64,000 bases of DNA, taken from NCBI GenBank assembly GCA_026261815.1, contig JAMPIT010000510.1, forward strand, positions 15,906,001-15,970,000, written 5' to 3'. Under the pieces are notes generated by a model, which worked only from the letters and a program-made list of their open reading frames with translations, had not been told where the DNA came from and did not search any database. The translations under genes were made by a program, and so were the position numbers. Source of the stretch: Monarcha castaneiventris obscurior (Eukaryota > Chordata > Aves > Passeriformes > Monarchidae). Below are positions 12,701 to 25,929 of this stretch, one piece after another (positions within the stretch are counted from its first letter, which is position 1; each line of letters starts with the position of its first letter).

Positions 12701-14928
12701 ACTTCTGAGGGAGGCTGGACTGACTGGCTCTGATTAGAGAGCCTGTTGTTAGTGACTAGAATTCAGCATCTTATCCCCAATTATCCCTAATTTCACTGTT
12801 GCCTTTTTTTTTTGTTTATAAACAGCTTAAATTCCTGCACATTCCCTCACTATGACCTTTCATCCTAATACATTTGAAAAAGAAAAGTCTTTCTCTTCCT
12901 TATTACTTTATTAGCTAGCATTAAGTGATTTTTTTTTTTAATCTCACTGGTGTATTGTGAGAAATAATTAATGTTTGTGTACTGCTTTGAAATGAGCATC
13001 ATTGCATCAAATGCTAGTTTGAGGAGAAAGATGTTTTTTTGATGTTCTTATCTGTTCTGTTCAGGCTTTAATTGGCACTGTATTCATCTTCCTCCCACTC
13101 TTATGATTGCAAGTTCAACTCTTTTTTTAACCTTCGATCTTTGAGTGGTTTCTCTAAAAACTCAAAACTGTCACTCGATCTGCTCCATTCATATCTTTCA
13201 GATGTTTCAGAACCCAGAGTGAAGAAGATGAGGACAATTTTTCAGGTCACAGGAATGGTATGATGGACATGGATGCTGGTTTAGTGGAGTGAGGAGAAGC
13301 TTTTTGAAGAGCTTGTAGCGAAGCAAGATTACCACTAAAGAAAAAAGTCACCCTTGTCCCTATGTCCTTCTGTGGCATGGGGTTCCTATCTCATGTGAAG
13401 ACCAAGAAGTTCTTGTAGTTTTTTCAAAGAGTTTTTGATTCTGAGTTTGCTTCAGATAGATGAGGGGAAATGCAAGTAGAACAACGGATCAAATGATGGA
13501 TTTAAAACCTGAAGGAAGAGAAGAATGTAATTACTTCATTGGAATTCTCAATGGACTAGAATTCACCTTATTTCTCTGTAGGGGAGAATTTTTGACACTT
13601 GAAAATTGTGAAAATAAACTGGACAATCCTGCAGAAAAATGTGTGGTAATGTAGAAATATTACCAAAAAATTTGTGATTTACAAATCATAGAACTACTTG
13701 TATTTCTGGTTCTAGAACCTTGAGATTTTGTACCTATACAAACAGTTACATTTTCTTTTACATCTTTCACAAAAATGCATGGTAATCTAAACATACAAAT
13801 ATGAACAATCGACATCTGACAGTGATCTAATTACATGAATTTGTGAACACTGGCTAGCTGTTTTTCAAATGCCTGACACTGTGAAAGCTGGAAAACATGT
13901 AAATGTTGTTATTTCTCAAATGACTCACACTAAAACATAATAACATTCTGGAAACTCATACTGACATACACAAAAATCCGAATACAGTACATAGAAATGA
14001 AAAAAGCAAAGAAGAGATCCAGTCCTTATAACTCTGGAAAGAGTTTCTCTGAAATATTATAAGAAATGCACCTGGATCTGAATACCTTTGGTCTGGACTA
14101 TGTCTGTTTTTCATACTACATTTTCTAAAATTCAGCCATGGCCTTAGAATGGATGGAGACTTTGTTCATATACTTGGTAATGTCAAGTGAATATTTGACC
14201 ATAAGAGTTTCATTTATGAAAATAAAATGTGTCTTTTTAGTACCAAAAATTCAGTTTGGCTGGAAGCAGCTTTTTATGATTACATTTTTGACTGGAGATT
14301 GCTAGCAGTGCCATGAGATTTAGCTGGCCATCTGTACGGCTTAAACACTGAGTAGTGACTCTCTCAAACTTAGTACAGTGTTTATGGCAGACTACTTGCA
14401 AGGTATGATAAGCCAGAACTTAATTCTCTGTCTTAATCAATGTTAAGTACTAAGCAAACTGGTAAAACTCACAACCGTATAAGGACAAATAACACAGCAA
14501 AACTGGTGGATTAGAGGGTGGATTAGATTTTATGCCCTTTATCTTTTATAATCCAGAATAGCCTATTCTAAAGCAGTTTTCCCTTTTGAAGTAATTCTAG
14601 AGTTGCAATCTCCAAAAAAATGGGTATAATTAAAACTTCTTTTAGCAGTATTGTTTTCAGGCATTGCTTCTGAATTAGAGAACGAAGCCCAGTAGATTAG
14701 GTTTTATGTGGAGAAAAGAACAGACATGATTACTTTGACCTTCTATTAATTACCAAATAGACAAAAAAAAAAAAAAAATTGTTTGCCACTGACTTTGCTG
14801 TGTTTACTTTTCCTAACCAGTGATTTCTCAGACTGAATCACTGCTAATACCTTGTTGACAAAGAAAAGGAGTGAGAAGCGGATGGGGGCATTTTCAATTA
14901 ATTCACACAAAGCCTTTCTTGTACTTAC

Positions 14929-14961
14929 CTGTCTGACCTTATGTAGGTGTCTTAGTGCTCC
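14929..14961 (-). CDS. Candidate internal exon (33 bp core)
   Basis: The donor is textbook (GACAG|GTAAGT, exon ending at 14929). The best acceptor, 'tgtgcctgtgatgcag', puts the first exon base at 14961 and gives 11 codons in phase 0-0 reading GALRHLHKVRQ. The frame stays open further upstream (NFCVPVMQ and beyond) to an AG at 15032, giving a 103-bp alternative, 14929-15031. That acceptor has a purine-rich, unconvincing upstream tract. Either version joins in phase to the terminal exon. The short form joins directly to the exon at 21853-22045; the long form needs an intermediate exon ending with two bases over, as the 17.4-kb candidate does. Unusually short if real. Confidence 0.4.
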
Positions 14962-17368
14962 CTGCATCACAGGCACACAAAAATTTGTCTTGACCTTTGC
15001 ACAGTCTCTTGTATAGTTTAGTGTTTCATTGCTTCAGCTGACTTTGCTCCTGTATTTTGTTATTGTTGTTGTTATCCATATGATCAGAATTCACCTTATT
15101 ACTATGAAAATGCATCAGAAGAACTTACAAAAGGTTGGAGAATTTTTTCCTTTTCTGAAAAAGTACTTCAATGTAATAGGGTAAGATTTAGTGTAACCAT
15201 TTTATCTTACAAATATTATCAGAGAAAAAACACAAAACATTGTACCATCTCTCTGTCTCTGCTCCTTCCTGTCCCTCCAGTATTTCCCTTGTTCCCCTGG
15301 TTCAAGTCAATAATATTTTTTTTTGTTAATTTCCTTTCAAGTTCTGATAGTAACTGTGATCTGGATAAAACCGCTGGAACTATGTCAAGCCATCATAAAG
15401 TTTCTTGGATTTATGTGGGAATTGGAGGTCTTAGTTACTACAGATAGAAACTTTATGAGCAGAAGGGAAAAGGGCAAAGAACACATCAGGACTGACCTGC
15501 TAGTGAATAAATTCCATAGTGCTCACAGTATCACAGAGCTGTTTTGTTTGGGGAGCTACGCGATGGTCTCTAGGTCCACCTGCACTTAAAAGGAAATATT
15601 ATATTCAGATTAAATATATACATTGCACAGTGAATATATTTTGTAGTTTATATCATATTGATATGATGATTTACCATATGATGGTAAAGAAATGATGTTT
15701 TGTCCCAGGGTGCATCCTGGAGCAGCAAATGAGAGAGGGCTGTTGAGAAGCATGTGTCTTATGTCTCCAGGGATGTAGCAGCATTGTCTGGAGGTTCATC
15801 ACAGGTTTTCTGTGCCTTGGGTTCACTTCTACTCATGGCTGCGGGCCCTGAGATGCAGCTGGAGATGGGATGAGAGTGCCCATGGTGCCTTGGCCATGCA
15901 GCATTCCCTGCACACGTGTCAAACCTGGCAGTGTGGTACAGTTTGAGAGCTGCCCTGAGTGAGCTGTACTCCAGTCTGTCTGGCAGGACCAGGGCACAGT
16001 TTAGCATGTTATTTTCTCTGTTTTCTGAAAAGCACTGGCCTTTAATTAAATATTACAGCAAAAGCAATGAGTAGCATTAAATCATTTCCTGAGCTAGAAA
16101 TAATAGCCAAAACCCTAATCTGGAGGGAGTGCAGCCAAATATCATCAACTTGTAATTAGCAGAGGACTACATTTTGAAGCCTGCTCTTTATGAAGATTTA
16201 AAAATTACTCACTAAATGGAATATGTTCAAAGGGCACTTGGACATGTCCCCATTTTATATTTTCACTGTGTTCTGTGACCTACACTCTTAGAGCTGTGTA
16301 GAAGCATTTAATCTGGTTTTTTTCTGTCTCCAAAATCAGCCAGACTTTCTTTCTGCAGAGAAAGAACTTAGGATTTTTATAATATTTAAAGTCCTTAGAA
16401 AAGATCACCAAACCAAACAGCCTGAGGACACTTTTTCAAAAGATACTGAGCTGCTATTCAAGGACTTAGGTGCATAGTGGATTTATCATTTAAAATGATT
16501 GTTGCCTTGTAGTTTCTAACCAATTTTACTTTTAAATATGGGCCAAGTTCCTCAGTGTCTGTAGATCAGCTATATCTAACTTTGCAAATAATTTTTCACC
16601 ATGGGAGCATGTTGGTAGAGCAAAGAAAACTTTGAGCAGGTTGCTCAAGGTGTTTATATCTGACCAGATGCAGGTTGATTCCCTGAACCTAGCATCCTCT
16701 GGCTGCAGGCAGTTTGAAGATACTTCAAGGTACAGTCACTGATTCAGATCCAAACATCCCTTTTGGGGCTGAGAGAATGTGATGGAGAGTTCCTGCTTAA
16801 TTGCCTATGAAATGAGTGGCATTCACTTGTGTGCAAACCACTTCATAGAGGGGCCCATGCATGGGGACTGCAGGCTGTTCAGGAATTTGCTGTAAAATGG
16901 CTTGATTATTCTAGACCAAAATAATGTCAAGGGCGCTAACTTCAACACTGGTTCATTGCAAATATATTTTTTGCCAGTTGTGTTTATCTCCAAACACTGC
17001 AGAAAATCTTGTAGAACAAACCTTACCAGAAGTACATCACATGAGGATATAATACCTAGAACAGTTAAGATTCTTATAGGAATAAATATAAGAGTTTGAG
17101 AAACTTTTCATAACATCCTTTAGCAACGAAAACCTGCCAGTTCATGTCTAAATATTATTAATTTGCCTTGCAGAGGGAATGGATTTCAAGAGAGAGAAAA
17201 TTCTAATTATATTCTAAAACAAGTTATGAGGAAATAAATCATCATTGGTTTGGCTACTTTGGAGTCAAAATATATTCTGGAAGGTTTTAATTTTCCTATG
17301 GTAAGCCAAAGGACAGAAGGAACAAATGAGAAAACATGATTTTTGAAAGTAGAATTCTTTTTATCCAC
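14962..17368. other. Intron, with a GC-richer patch near 15.7-16.0 kb
   Basis: No supported gene. From about 15.7 to 16.0 kb the sequence becomes GC-richer, and minus frame 15759-16007 is open there by composition. A small perfect palindrome (atcatat-tg-atatgat) sits near 15.65 kb. The sequence at 16.0-16.2 kb has the homeodomain-type TAAT words often seen in conserved non-coding elements, but I cannot test conservation here. Confidence 0.4.
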
Positions 17369-17460
17369 TGTGTGTTTGTTAGCATTTCTGACAAAGTACC
17401 CTGTTTCGTTGGAAACTTGCAATTGTACCAAGACTGATAGGAATCTTGTCTGAACGGCCA
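17369..17460 (-). CDS. Doubtful internal exon of the same gene
   Basis: A good acceptor ('cttttttactgatgaatacag') precedes an open segment. In phase 0, as required by the exon ending at 21853, it reads WPFRQDSYQSWYN followed by CKFPTKQGTLSEMLTNT. The problem is the 3' end: no strong donor is present. The end given uses a weak GTGGAT site that leaves two bases over, which would fit only the longer version of the next exon (14929-15031). All three frames are open for some distance, so openness alone is weak evidence. It may be an acceptor-like sequence in an intron. Confidence 0.25.
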
Positions 17461-17745
17461 CTGTATTCATCAGTAAAAAAAGGTAACCATTGTGACTATG
17501 AAAAGTGGTATTGTATTGGTCTTCTTATTAATATTAGAAAGTATTAGAGGCTTGAATGAGCAGTAGAAAATTATAAAATTCAGGGTGGGGAGGGCATCAT
17601 ACAGAATTGTGAGAGAATAGGCATTTGGTATAATTAAACTACAAAACAAATTTAGTGTCTGAAAGACAAGAAAAGAACAAGTTCTCTTGGGTGAACTCAG
17701 GTCCCAAAGATTATTAAGGCAGAACTGGGCTTTTCATTTGAAAGA

Positions 17746-17799
17746 CTTAATTTAATCAGATTTTTCTGCTACCTTAATTTGATCAGATTTTTCTGCTAA
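17746..17799. repeat. Tandem duplication of a 27-bp unit
   Basis: Two adjacent 27-bp copies (17746-17772 and 17773-17799) share the core atcagatttttctgcta and differ at two positions. This looks like a small local duplication. Confidence 0.85.
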
Positions 17800-20700
17800 C
17801 ATTTATATTTAATTTATTTGGTTGTCATGCTACGCCCTTCATTCAGTGAGGGTTAACACATAATTGCATAAAATTTTTTCCCCTTGGTTTTAAAGTCCTT
17901 CAATATTTGGAGGGAGTTTGAGTCTAGGATTTGAATTCAAACTTATCACAGATCATATAAAGTGTCTGTCATGCTGAGGTACACATATCACATGAAAGTT
18001 TACCCCAAGATTTCCGCCGAGGCACAGAGAAGGACATAGGACACCTTGGTTCTGTGTCCTCCTCGGGGTCCTGAGGGGGTTTTACTTCCCTTAGTCATTG
18101 GCCAACCAAAAAATCCAAACACAAAGCACATGGTTAGAGGCAACTCACCATCCCCACAGCTGGAGTTGTGAATCTGTGGTCTGTAGGAAAAGCATGTAAA
18201 TTATAAAGCCAAGCAGAAAGGCTGAAGCAGAAGCAGCCTGGCTGAAGACATTTATCTAGTGCTTCCCTAGGGCCACACACAGAAACAGTGCCTGCAACAG
18301 GACAAGAAACAAGGGTTTAATTTTGTGTAGCACTGTTTCTTAATAGCCCTGGCAGGTTTATCAAGAGACAACTTTTTCAATCCTTTATACTAAAAATAAA
18401 ATAATAATAAAAAAAAAGAAGACATTTTTAATCTCAACTAAGTGTCACATAAATAAAGCATTCTGATACACAGGTCACACATTGCTGTAGCAGAGAATTC
18501 CTTTGGCAGCAAGAGTGTTTTAATCTGGTCTGCAGTGTCTCAACAGAGATTCGTGGAGCCACATTCATCTCATTTGTGATAGCTGAACTTCATTTTTTTT
18601 GCTGTGTAATGGCTATTATAACCCTGTGCCAATTGTTTTGGTATATGGGTTTGTTAAAAGTCAGATCAGTGTATGTTTTAACATGGACAAAATACTTATT
18701 AAGTCCATTTTCTTTATTCACCCTGAAAAAATTCAAATAAAAAATTAATCATCTAAATTAGATGTAACAAAACGTAAAAATTAAATTGATCATTAAACAG
18801 ATATTGAAACTTACCAATATGATAAAACTAATTTCCATTTATGATTCATGATAGAAATATAAACAGGCTACAATAAATTCTAGTTCTTCTCTTACCACAA
18901 ATTCAAAGACAACAACACTGATGTCACTTAAACATGTTTCAGTTTATTGTTGAGAAGGCCTGAGCTCTGTTCTGACAGGGGCCAGAAGAAGCACCAGCTG
19001 AGTGGACAATTTTAATGTCTTTGATATTATTCTTTCCATGCCCAATCTCTGCAGTTCTGGCAGGAAAAATAAAATCAAGGAAAACAAGCAAAACTAACTA
19101 CGTAAGTAAAGATTTGCTTGTACGGTAACACTTTATGTCCAAGAAAGTTGGCTCATATGACCACCTTGTCACACTTATACTCATCAACCATTTCCTTTAG
19201 GTGGGAAAAGGGATAGTAACTTTTTTATGTAACTTCAAAGAAAGCAAGAAAGTACCACAGTTTACCGGAGATGATGTTTAGCTTTTTTTTGTGACTGGCG
19301 CTGTCATTGCAATAAATATTTCTGTTCTCACTATGAGTTCAAAAAGTTTTTCTCCTCCCCTTCTCCAGGGTTAGGTTCTTTATTTTCTTCAGTTTTCTGT
19401 CCATGAAACAATAAAAGGAATATGAGTTATATGCATGCCATAAGATTTATAGCTATGACTGTACCCCAAAAAATCAGTGCAACATCTACTTAGGGTTTTA
19501 ACTGTCTGAGGCTTGATGGCAATTAAATAGAAGTTATATTATGGCAGAAATAAAATGGACTTGCATGAAAGGAACTACATATTCACTACAGCAAAACAGA
19601 GTCTGATGAAATTCTGATATATTATATCAATCATGGAAAAAACACAGCAAAGAAAGGTGATCATGATTCCAAATTTTAGGCTAGATGTCAAAACCAGCTC
19701 CATGAAAAAAACTGATACCTAACAAATTGTTCATCTAAATGTTTAAAGTAATTTACAAGTACAGGCAATCTGGAGGAACATTTCAGTTTCTTCACACCTA
19801 GCTACTATGTATGTAGATGTGTTTATTACAGCATATGTCTCCACTAGTCTTTTGATTTAGTATCTGAAAATGTCTCATTTCCACCATCAAATATTTCAGC
19901 CAAGATCCCTGGCCTGTGATCCATATAATAGCTGTATTAAGACTCGTGCTGTTGAGCTAATATTTATTTCATAATTAGGAGGGTGAAAGTTATTAAACCA
20001 CATAATTTCTAAGAACATTTACCATTGTATGGAAGAGTCTGAAATGAAGAGATTACTTGAACCTTCAAAAATGGGCAATTATGAAAAAAAATTTCTGATG
20101 GCTCATTAAGGAAGTTACTCAGATTGCACAAATGATAGCTTTTACAAAACCTCAGACAAACTGCCAAAAATATTGTCTTCACTAGGAATGTGTGTACTGC
20201 ATGTGTCCCCTTAATATCAGAATTTTAACTTTGTTTTTCTTGTTGCTGGATGATTGAAGGCAAAAAAATGGTCATTTAACTGTTCCAGTAGTTGAAAAAA
20301 TATTCAAAAATATTTTTGAATTAGAAATGTCTCTTATATTTTCATTTTTTCATTTATAGTTGAAAAAATAAAGATTTACTAAAAAATAGGATGGGAAATG
20401 GATTCTTCAAATTTCTAGAAAGCTTTACAGAAGGGCTTTCAAACAAAAATTTTTCATTATGGTTGTCCTACAGAATTGGTGTTCCTGTTACAGCAGATAA
20501 ATTTTGGACTATTTTAAGCAAACATCATTTAAAAAAATTGCCTGTGTGTTTGAATCTAATCAGACTTAATTAGAGCACCATAGTGTTGAAAATTTTGTTG
20601 TAAAAAATTAGGATTCTGGGGCTGTCCAAGGAAATGATAGAGATTTATCTTCAGTCAGAAATATCTCATGAGGAAATTCCAAAGGTCTTCTGTTCTTCTG

Positions 20701-20943
20701 TTATCTCCTCATCATGGCATCAATGTAACCGAAACAGTTTTTGCTGCTCTGGTTTCTCAGGTGCTACTAAGAGCAGGAAACTACATAGAGATTTATATTT
20801 ATATAAATAGCTGCTAAATTTCAGATGCTTACATGTGTATATAAATGCATAGTTACATGGATGTAACTACTTACAGAAATAAAGCAGATGAATGTCGAAT
20901 CATCCAAGTGTTGGTTTTCAAAGAGTCAATAGTGAAAGGAGAC

Positions 20944-20987
20944 AAAAGAAAAAGAAACAGTAACTAAAAAAGAAAAAGAAACAGTAA
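20944..20987. repeat. Short A-rich direct repeat
   Basis: Two copies of aaaagaaaaagaaacagtaa begin at 20944 and 20968, a 24-bp period. Low-complexity tandem repeat with no coding value. Confidence 0.8.
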
Positions 20988-21852
20988 TTCTCTTCTTTTC
21001 TTTAGGATCACAAGGTCACTGCTGTTCATACTGTTTTGATGTAATTTGAACTCTGGCAGAAATCAAATTTTTGCAGCCATCAAGAACACTGGTTTGACTC
21101 TGAATATGAAATAATTCTTATGGTCATTTGGAAGGTATCTGATGTATCTAGGCATTTCCAAATTATTCTGTCTCTCCAAAAGTAACTAGTTAGTCTACTA
21201 GATTCATCTTTCGTATAGTTTTCTGTAAAAGAAGCTGATGAATTGTTTAAGGTAAAAGGCTTAAATAAAAGCGGATATTTTGAAAGACCAAATTATTTTT
21301 CCTTATTGACTTGGCTGATTTGAGATGTGTACTTTTAATGTCTAGTTCCATTAAGGACATTGTTAACTCCAACATATTTTCTAGCTTCTGTCAAGACCAT
21401 GATGTTCTCTCTTTATATGCCTACTTTTCTAGACCAAGCAAAACCACATTTACTCATGGTAATTGAAATCCTGTCTGCTGGTGCAGCATTTCTTAATGTC
21501 CAAGAGGATAGGCAGGAGCAAGCCAGCAAGACCTAAACATCTCAGAAGTCATAAGAACAGTAGGAGTGCCCAGTAAAAGAGTGGTGGGAAACTAATTTGG
21601 AGTGGAGCTCAGGCTCAGGCTCACCATCCTTTGGTCACTCACAAAGTTCAGTTACCATCCTACTCCTTGCTGCAGTTGTACAGTGAACGAGCCGCCTCCC
21701 AGGCAAATCCCAGACTCACTTCCATGTTTAGCCACAGTTCTGGAGATGGCATGGACCACAGATTCTTCTTCATAGGCAGGATAGAGGTGGGCATCATATT
21801 TTGAGGTGGATAGTAGAGCCATATGGACATGAGCCATGCCAGACCACTTTAC

Positions 21853-22045
21853 CTGAGGGTAGAGAATGGGCACCAGTCCAAGGGACATTTGTTTAGTATG
21901 TGCACACAGCCTGGCTTTCCAGAACATCAAGTCAGTAAGAAGCTGGATCTCAACTTCAGCAGAAATACTTTGGAAAAAAACAGCCTTCCAAAATAAAATC
22001 CCATATGCTTGCAAGAAAGCTGGGTCCAATGCTTTGCCAAGCAAG
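21853..22045 (-). CDS. Internal exon of the minus-strand gene
   Basis: The exon ends at a donor CCTCAG|GTAAAG. It starts at 22045 after 'acccacaaag', so one base completes a codon begun in the previous exon; 64 full codons follow and it ends in phase 0. The translation includes LLGKALDPAFLQAYGILFWK, then FFQSISAEVEIQLLTDLMFW and KARLCAHTKQMSLGLVPILY. It is rich in aromatic and aliphatic residues and looks helical. A hydrophobic stretch around GILFWKAVFF may be buried or membrane-associated, but is short for a membrane span. The same frame continues open upstream to an alternative acceptor at 22071, but only the 22045 start fits the 22.8-kb exon. Product not recognised; TMEM232 is the hypothesis I would test first. 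Confidence 0.55.
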
Positions 22046-22801
22046 CTTTGTGGGTCATGGTTATATATAGCTCACACACACAGTCCATAGGAAGCATGCA
22101 GCAAATTTGCTGCAGGGCTAAATCCTGCTTCCTGCACTGAATCATGTGGACAGAGAATAACATTTTCAGAGGCTGTATTGATTTAACTTGTTGTGTAAGA
22201 CAACAATAAGGCCCATGCCAAGGTTATCTGCTTTCTTCTCATGGCTTCTTTTCTGAACCATCAGTATTTTTCTATATGTTCTATTTATCTAATATTTGGT
22301 TTGTTTTTTATTTCTAAATGGTATTTAGATTAACTTGTAGGGACAATTTGTCTCTAAATGATTTCACCTTCCTATCAAGAATTCCTCAAATGACAATCCT
22401 GAGGTGTTGTTTCTGAGACAAACTATTATATGTGAATTTATATGTGGTATATGCAATAACAGCAACAATAATATATATTATACAATTTTGTGGTTTTCCC
22501 CTGTTAATTGCATTAATGAAAATCAACTATCTGCATACTTGGTTTTTATCCTCACTACTCCTTCTCATGATGCTGTCAAATAACAGACATACCATAAGTA
22601 ATTGCTGGAAAAAAGTTAATTTGAAACATTGTTGGGTATCATTATTTGAATTTCAGACTTCACTTTCTTCTCATTTTTACCAGTTTAAATATAAATATCT
22701 TTTCAGCTGAGTTATTTCTGTTTTGGACCAGTGATAGTGCAAGGCAACCAGTCCCATAGCTTTTTGTTGCTAACACGACTGTGTTTGTACCAGCAAATTA
22801 C
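22046..22801. other. Short intron between two modelled exons
   Basis: Minus-strand intron of about 756 bp with a GTAATT donor at its high-coordinate end. It is AT-rich and holds a plus-strand frame (22432-22710) that is open by composition. No repeat recognised. Confidence 0.4.
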
Positions 22802-22864
22802 CTGTGCGTCCCAAGCACCTCAGCCAGTTGGTAGAGCTTTTGTTGATTTTCCAGAGTGTTTTGT
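22802..22864 (-). CDS. Internal exon of the minus-strand gene
   Basis: A 63-bp segment between the acceptor 'ctgtttttggaaactcag' and the donor CACAG|GTAATT. It carries one base completing the preceding codon, then 20 codons reading QNTLENQQKLYQLAEVLGTH, then AG left over. AG plus the first C of the next exon gives Ser, so the protein runs LGTH-S-LLGK without a break. This continuous, natural-looking helix across a splice junction is among the better arguments that the chain is real. It is too short to assign to a family. Confidence 0.5.
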
Positions 22865-25800
22865 CTGAGTTTCCAAAAACAGAATAACCACATGCAAAAG
22901 ACCCTCTGGGAAAGGCCCCTGCAGCACCCTCTAACTGGGTATCATGCCTGGGAATTATTAGGAAGAGTGGTGTGTGTGCCAAAATCACATCAGTGGACAT
23001 TTCAGGCACTTGACAGTACAGATGAACATCTAGCAATGTCTGGGAACATTCCTGGGCACCATTTAAGATATTAGTACAGAAAAAGCCATTATGGTCTGTG
23101 GTTCTAATGGAAAATAGGAAATGTGATTGAATGGCTCTACTGAAAAATGTTAAATGGTATTAAAAATTTTGTCTGTGTTGTCTCATCTTCCACTTCATAG
23201 AAGTTAACTATTGCAGACCTCGACTGTACCAGGCTCATTAATATTTTTCTGTATGTTTTACCTCCTAAGACAAAACAAAAAGTTTGTCTTAGAGATATTC
23301 TTACAGCAAGTCTGCAAATCCTTTAAAAAAACACCCATCTATCAGATGCTGTCACTTTCTTGACTTGAAAAGGAGTAAGAATATTTTTCTAGTGCACATT
23401 AGATGCATTCAAAATAATTTTTGAGACATTTCTTAATATGGTTGCATTCAGATGTCATCAGCCTTTACTGGACATATCTTTTTGTTAAGTCAGCAATTGA
23501 ATTTACTGTTGTTGCTGTGAAACTTGGTTACATTATGTTCTCTTCCACTGATGTTGATCTCTGAAAATGCATAGTGATTTATAAAAGATGTCCCAGATTC
23601 TTCTTGTTGTGTTGGGTTTTTTTTAATTCACATTCCTATGCTTTTCCAATTCCATTTAATATTGAATATCCTCTAGGTGGCATGAAGCATAAAACACAGA
23701 AGTTTTGTTATTATATCTTTTTCAAAAGTCCTTGAGAACTTAGGCCAGGATTTCATGGTTCTAACAAACCTTGCTATGTGTGTTGATTAAAAAATTCCCT
23801 GTTGCTCTTTCTTACCCTGAATACAGGAGTCACGCTTCAGTGTTGTGATTCTAGCATTGTGAATCACACTAAATAAACTCTGCTGTGTGATGGCATAAAA
23901 GGACCTCAAGGACTTATGTCAGACCAGCCACAACTTCCTTACTAATCTTATTTACTGCAGTTATTTTTTTCCTTCTCTGGGTGCAGCTTATAGTCTGCTT
24001 ATCTACAGATAAGAAACTACAGCAGCTAAGTCACAGAGTGGCCAGAAACATGAACAGGCTCCCAATACCTGATAACTTGGGACCCTGAGAAATCACTGGA
24101 GAATGTCCTATTGCCAAAGACCGGGGAAAACAACTTCCCTGGGTTTTCATGAAGGGCAGGTCTGTAATGCACGTCATCATTCATTAGGTGTCTTACACTG
24201 AGAGCTGTCTCCCACTGTCCTGTGGGATTCTAGGTTCTTTTTCATTTAACTGTGAAACACTGATGAACAAGTATAAAATCTGGATGGAAAAAGACTCTGG
24301 AAACTAAGCTCATGTTGACCATATTGAATTCTTATAGCTTAATTCCAATGAAGCCACCTTTACTAGAAGAGCCACAGGTTAAGAGAGACAAGCCTTGTCC
24401 TGAGATGTCTTATGAATTATTGACACCATAATAACAGAATTCACTTGATTTCTATTTAACTCTGGAATACAACTGATTGCACTTTTTATTTTTAAATGTC
24501 ACCCAGTAAGGTGATATATAAATACTACTTAAAATGAAACAATTGCTTTGGGGAAAAAAAAGGATTTAGTATTCCTTTTTTGAAAGGATTTAAATTCCTT
24601 TTTAAATGAATAATTTAAAATAAATTATTTTAAACTTATTTGAAGAATATATATTAAATATAAATTAATTTATAAGTTATAAAATTTAAATTATTGAATT
24701 ATTTTCATATTTCCTTTAAAGGAATGGAGTTTTTAGGGAAATCACAACAGATGTTACCCTCCACAAATAAGAAGAAGATTTTCCTGTATATATGTTATAA
24801 ATAACCTGAAGGATGGTTCATTCCCAGCACTTAGGAAGTGGTATTTAGGAAAAAAAATAGGCTACTTCTATATCAAACCTCCTTGGATGTATGTAAAAAT
24901 TGTGGGCAACTTACAATTAGAAGATGAAATTACCCAGGTTAAGGACAAAGTGTGTCCTTAACCAATGTTATTTGGTTCAGGTTATGTGCTTTGAAGATAG
25001 TTGCCAACCTACTGAATTCAACAGAAACAGTTGGTTTAAATTATGTGGACAAACACTTTTTAAAATTGTCTTTACTATAACATATTACTACTGGTTTCTC
25101 TCAAAAGCTGAAAATATTAAATTTTTAAAAATGTGTTTCAGGATCAATACTTCAGTTTCGCTGTACCCTTGTTAAGATTAAATAATTATGAGTTCATCTT
25201 TACTACTGAGTAAGCTTCTCTGGCTCAGAATTTAAAACTACACCAAGATTTTTTTCTGGTGAAGGCTGTGCAGGTCTGGGCCTCTCACCTCTTGTCTGTC
25301 CAAACTTCCTGTTCTTCAAAGTGATTTCTGGTTCTCTCTTGAGGCTCATACCTGTCTTTCCCTCACAAAGAAGCCAGAGAAGAAGGGGTATGGTGCACAG
25401 CTGAGTCTATACCTAGAGGGATGTTAACACTTGCAGGGTGAGTGTTATGCCAGACAGGAGAAGCTGGAATGCCTCTTAACAAGGCACTCGAACGTTCTCA
25501 CTTCAATGACAGCTGGATATGCATTCAATCTTTTTAACTGATGGCAACTTGTGTGCCTTAATCTCTGTCAAGTACCTTTTACTAAACTCTCCTTCTTCAA
25601 ATAAGAAGTGTATTCGTGGGTTGCTGTTTTAAATCTAATGTGCAACCTGTACTTTGAAATGAAAGAGCAGATGAACTTTCCATGAATAGAAGTAAGTGAA
25701 TAAAGTCTAAATCTTAAAGCGATGCATATTATTTTGCTTTTTTATTTCTTTACTGATCTGCATTATCTTTCTAGTTACCGGAGTGCTGGAAAAGCCAAAC

Positions 25801-25929
25801 ATTTGGACACATCTGTGAGAACAAAGCAGGACAAAAGTATGCACACCCAAAATTTGGACTTTAACACTGTATATAAATATACAAATACTTATATTCTATT
25901 GAATTCCTCCAAACTAAATTCACAGAGTT
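22865..25929. other. Start of a large intron; AT-rich
   Basis: No supported gene. The notable feature is the extremely AT-rich block at about 24.54-24.72 kb, annotated separately. The frame at 22856-23074 (+) is the shadow of the antisense exon and its flank. Confidence 0.45.
24540..24720. repeat. Extremely AT-rich block with inverted words
   Basis: Almost pure A/T for about 180 bp, with many TTTAAA and AATAATT words and a local perfect inverted repeat (aataattta - aaa - taaattatt). It could be an old decayed repeat or simple AT drift. No family recognised. Confidence 0.6.

Larger units (their letters stand above)
9955..14928. other. Intron of the minus-strand gene model
   Basis: Between the last two modelled exons. 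AT-rich unique-looking sequence without a supported gene. It holds the second arm of the 67-bp inverted repeat (11079-11145), a three-copy 18-bp tandem repeat (12647-12700) and a run of 16 A at 14763-14778. A short TA-rich stretch lies at about 10637-10665. I recognise no transposon in it. Confidence 0.45.
17461..21852. other. Intron, mostly unique-looking AT-rich sequence
   Basis: No supported gene or recognisable transposon. It contains a 27-bp tandem duplication (17746-17799), an A-rich direct repeat (20944-20987) and A/AT runs near 18.39-18.42 kb. At 18017-18066 there is a CpG-containing hairpin: the 3' arm GTGTCCTCCTCGG matches a 5' arm split as CCGAGG and AGGACAC by 15 extra bases. Confidence 0.45.

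Noticed and set aside
8682..14778. Poly(T) run near 8.7 kb and poly(A) run at 14763-14778 as tails of retrocopies
   Set aside because: No recognisable gene or SINE body and no target duplication next to either run.
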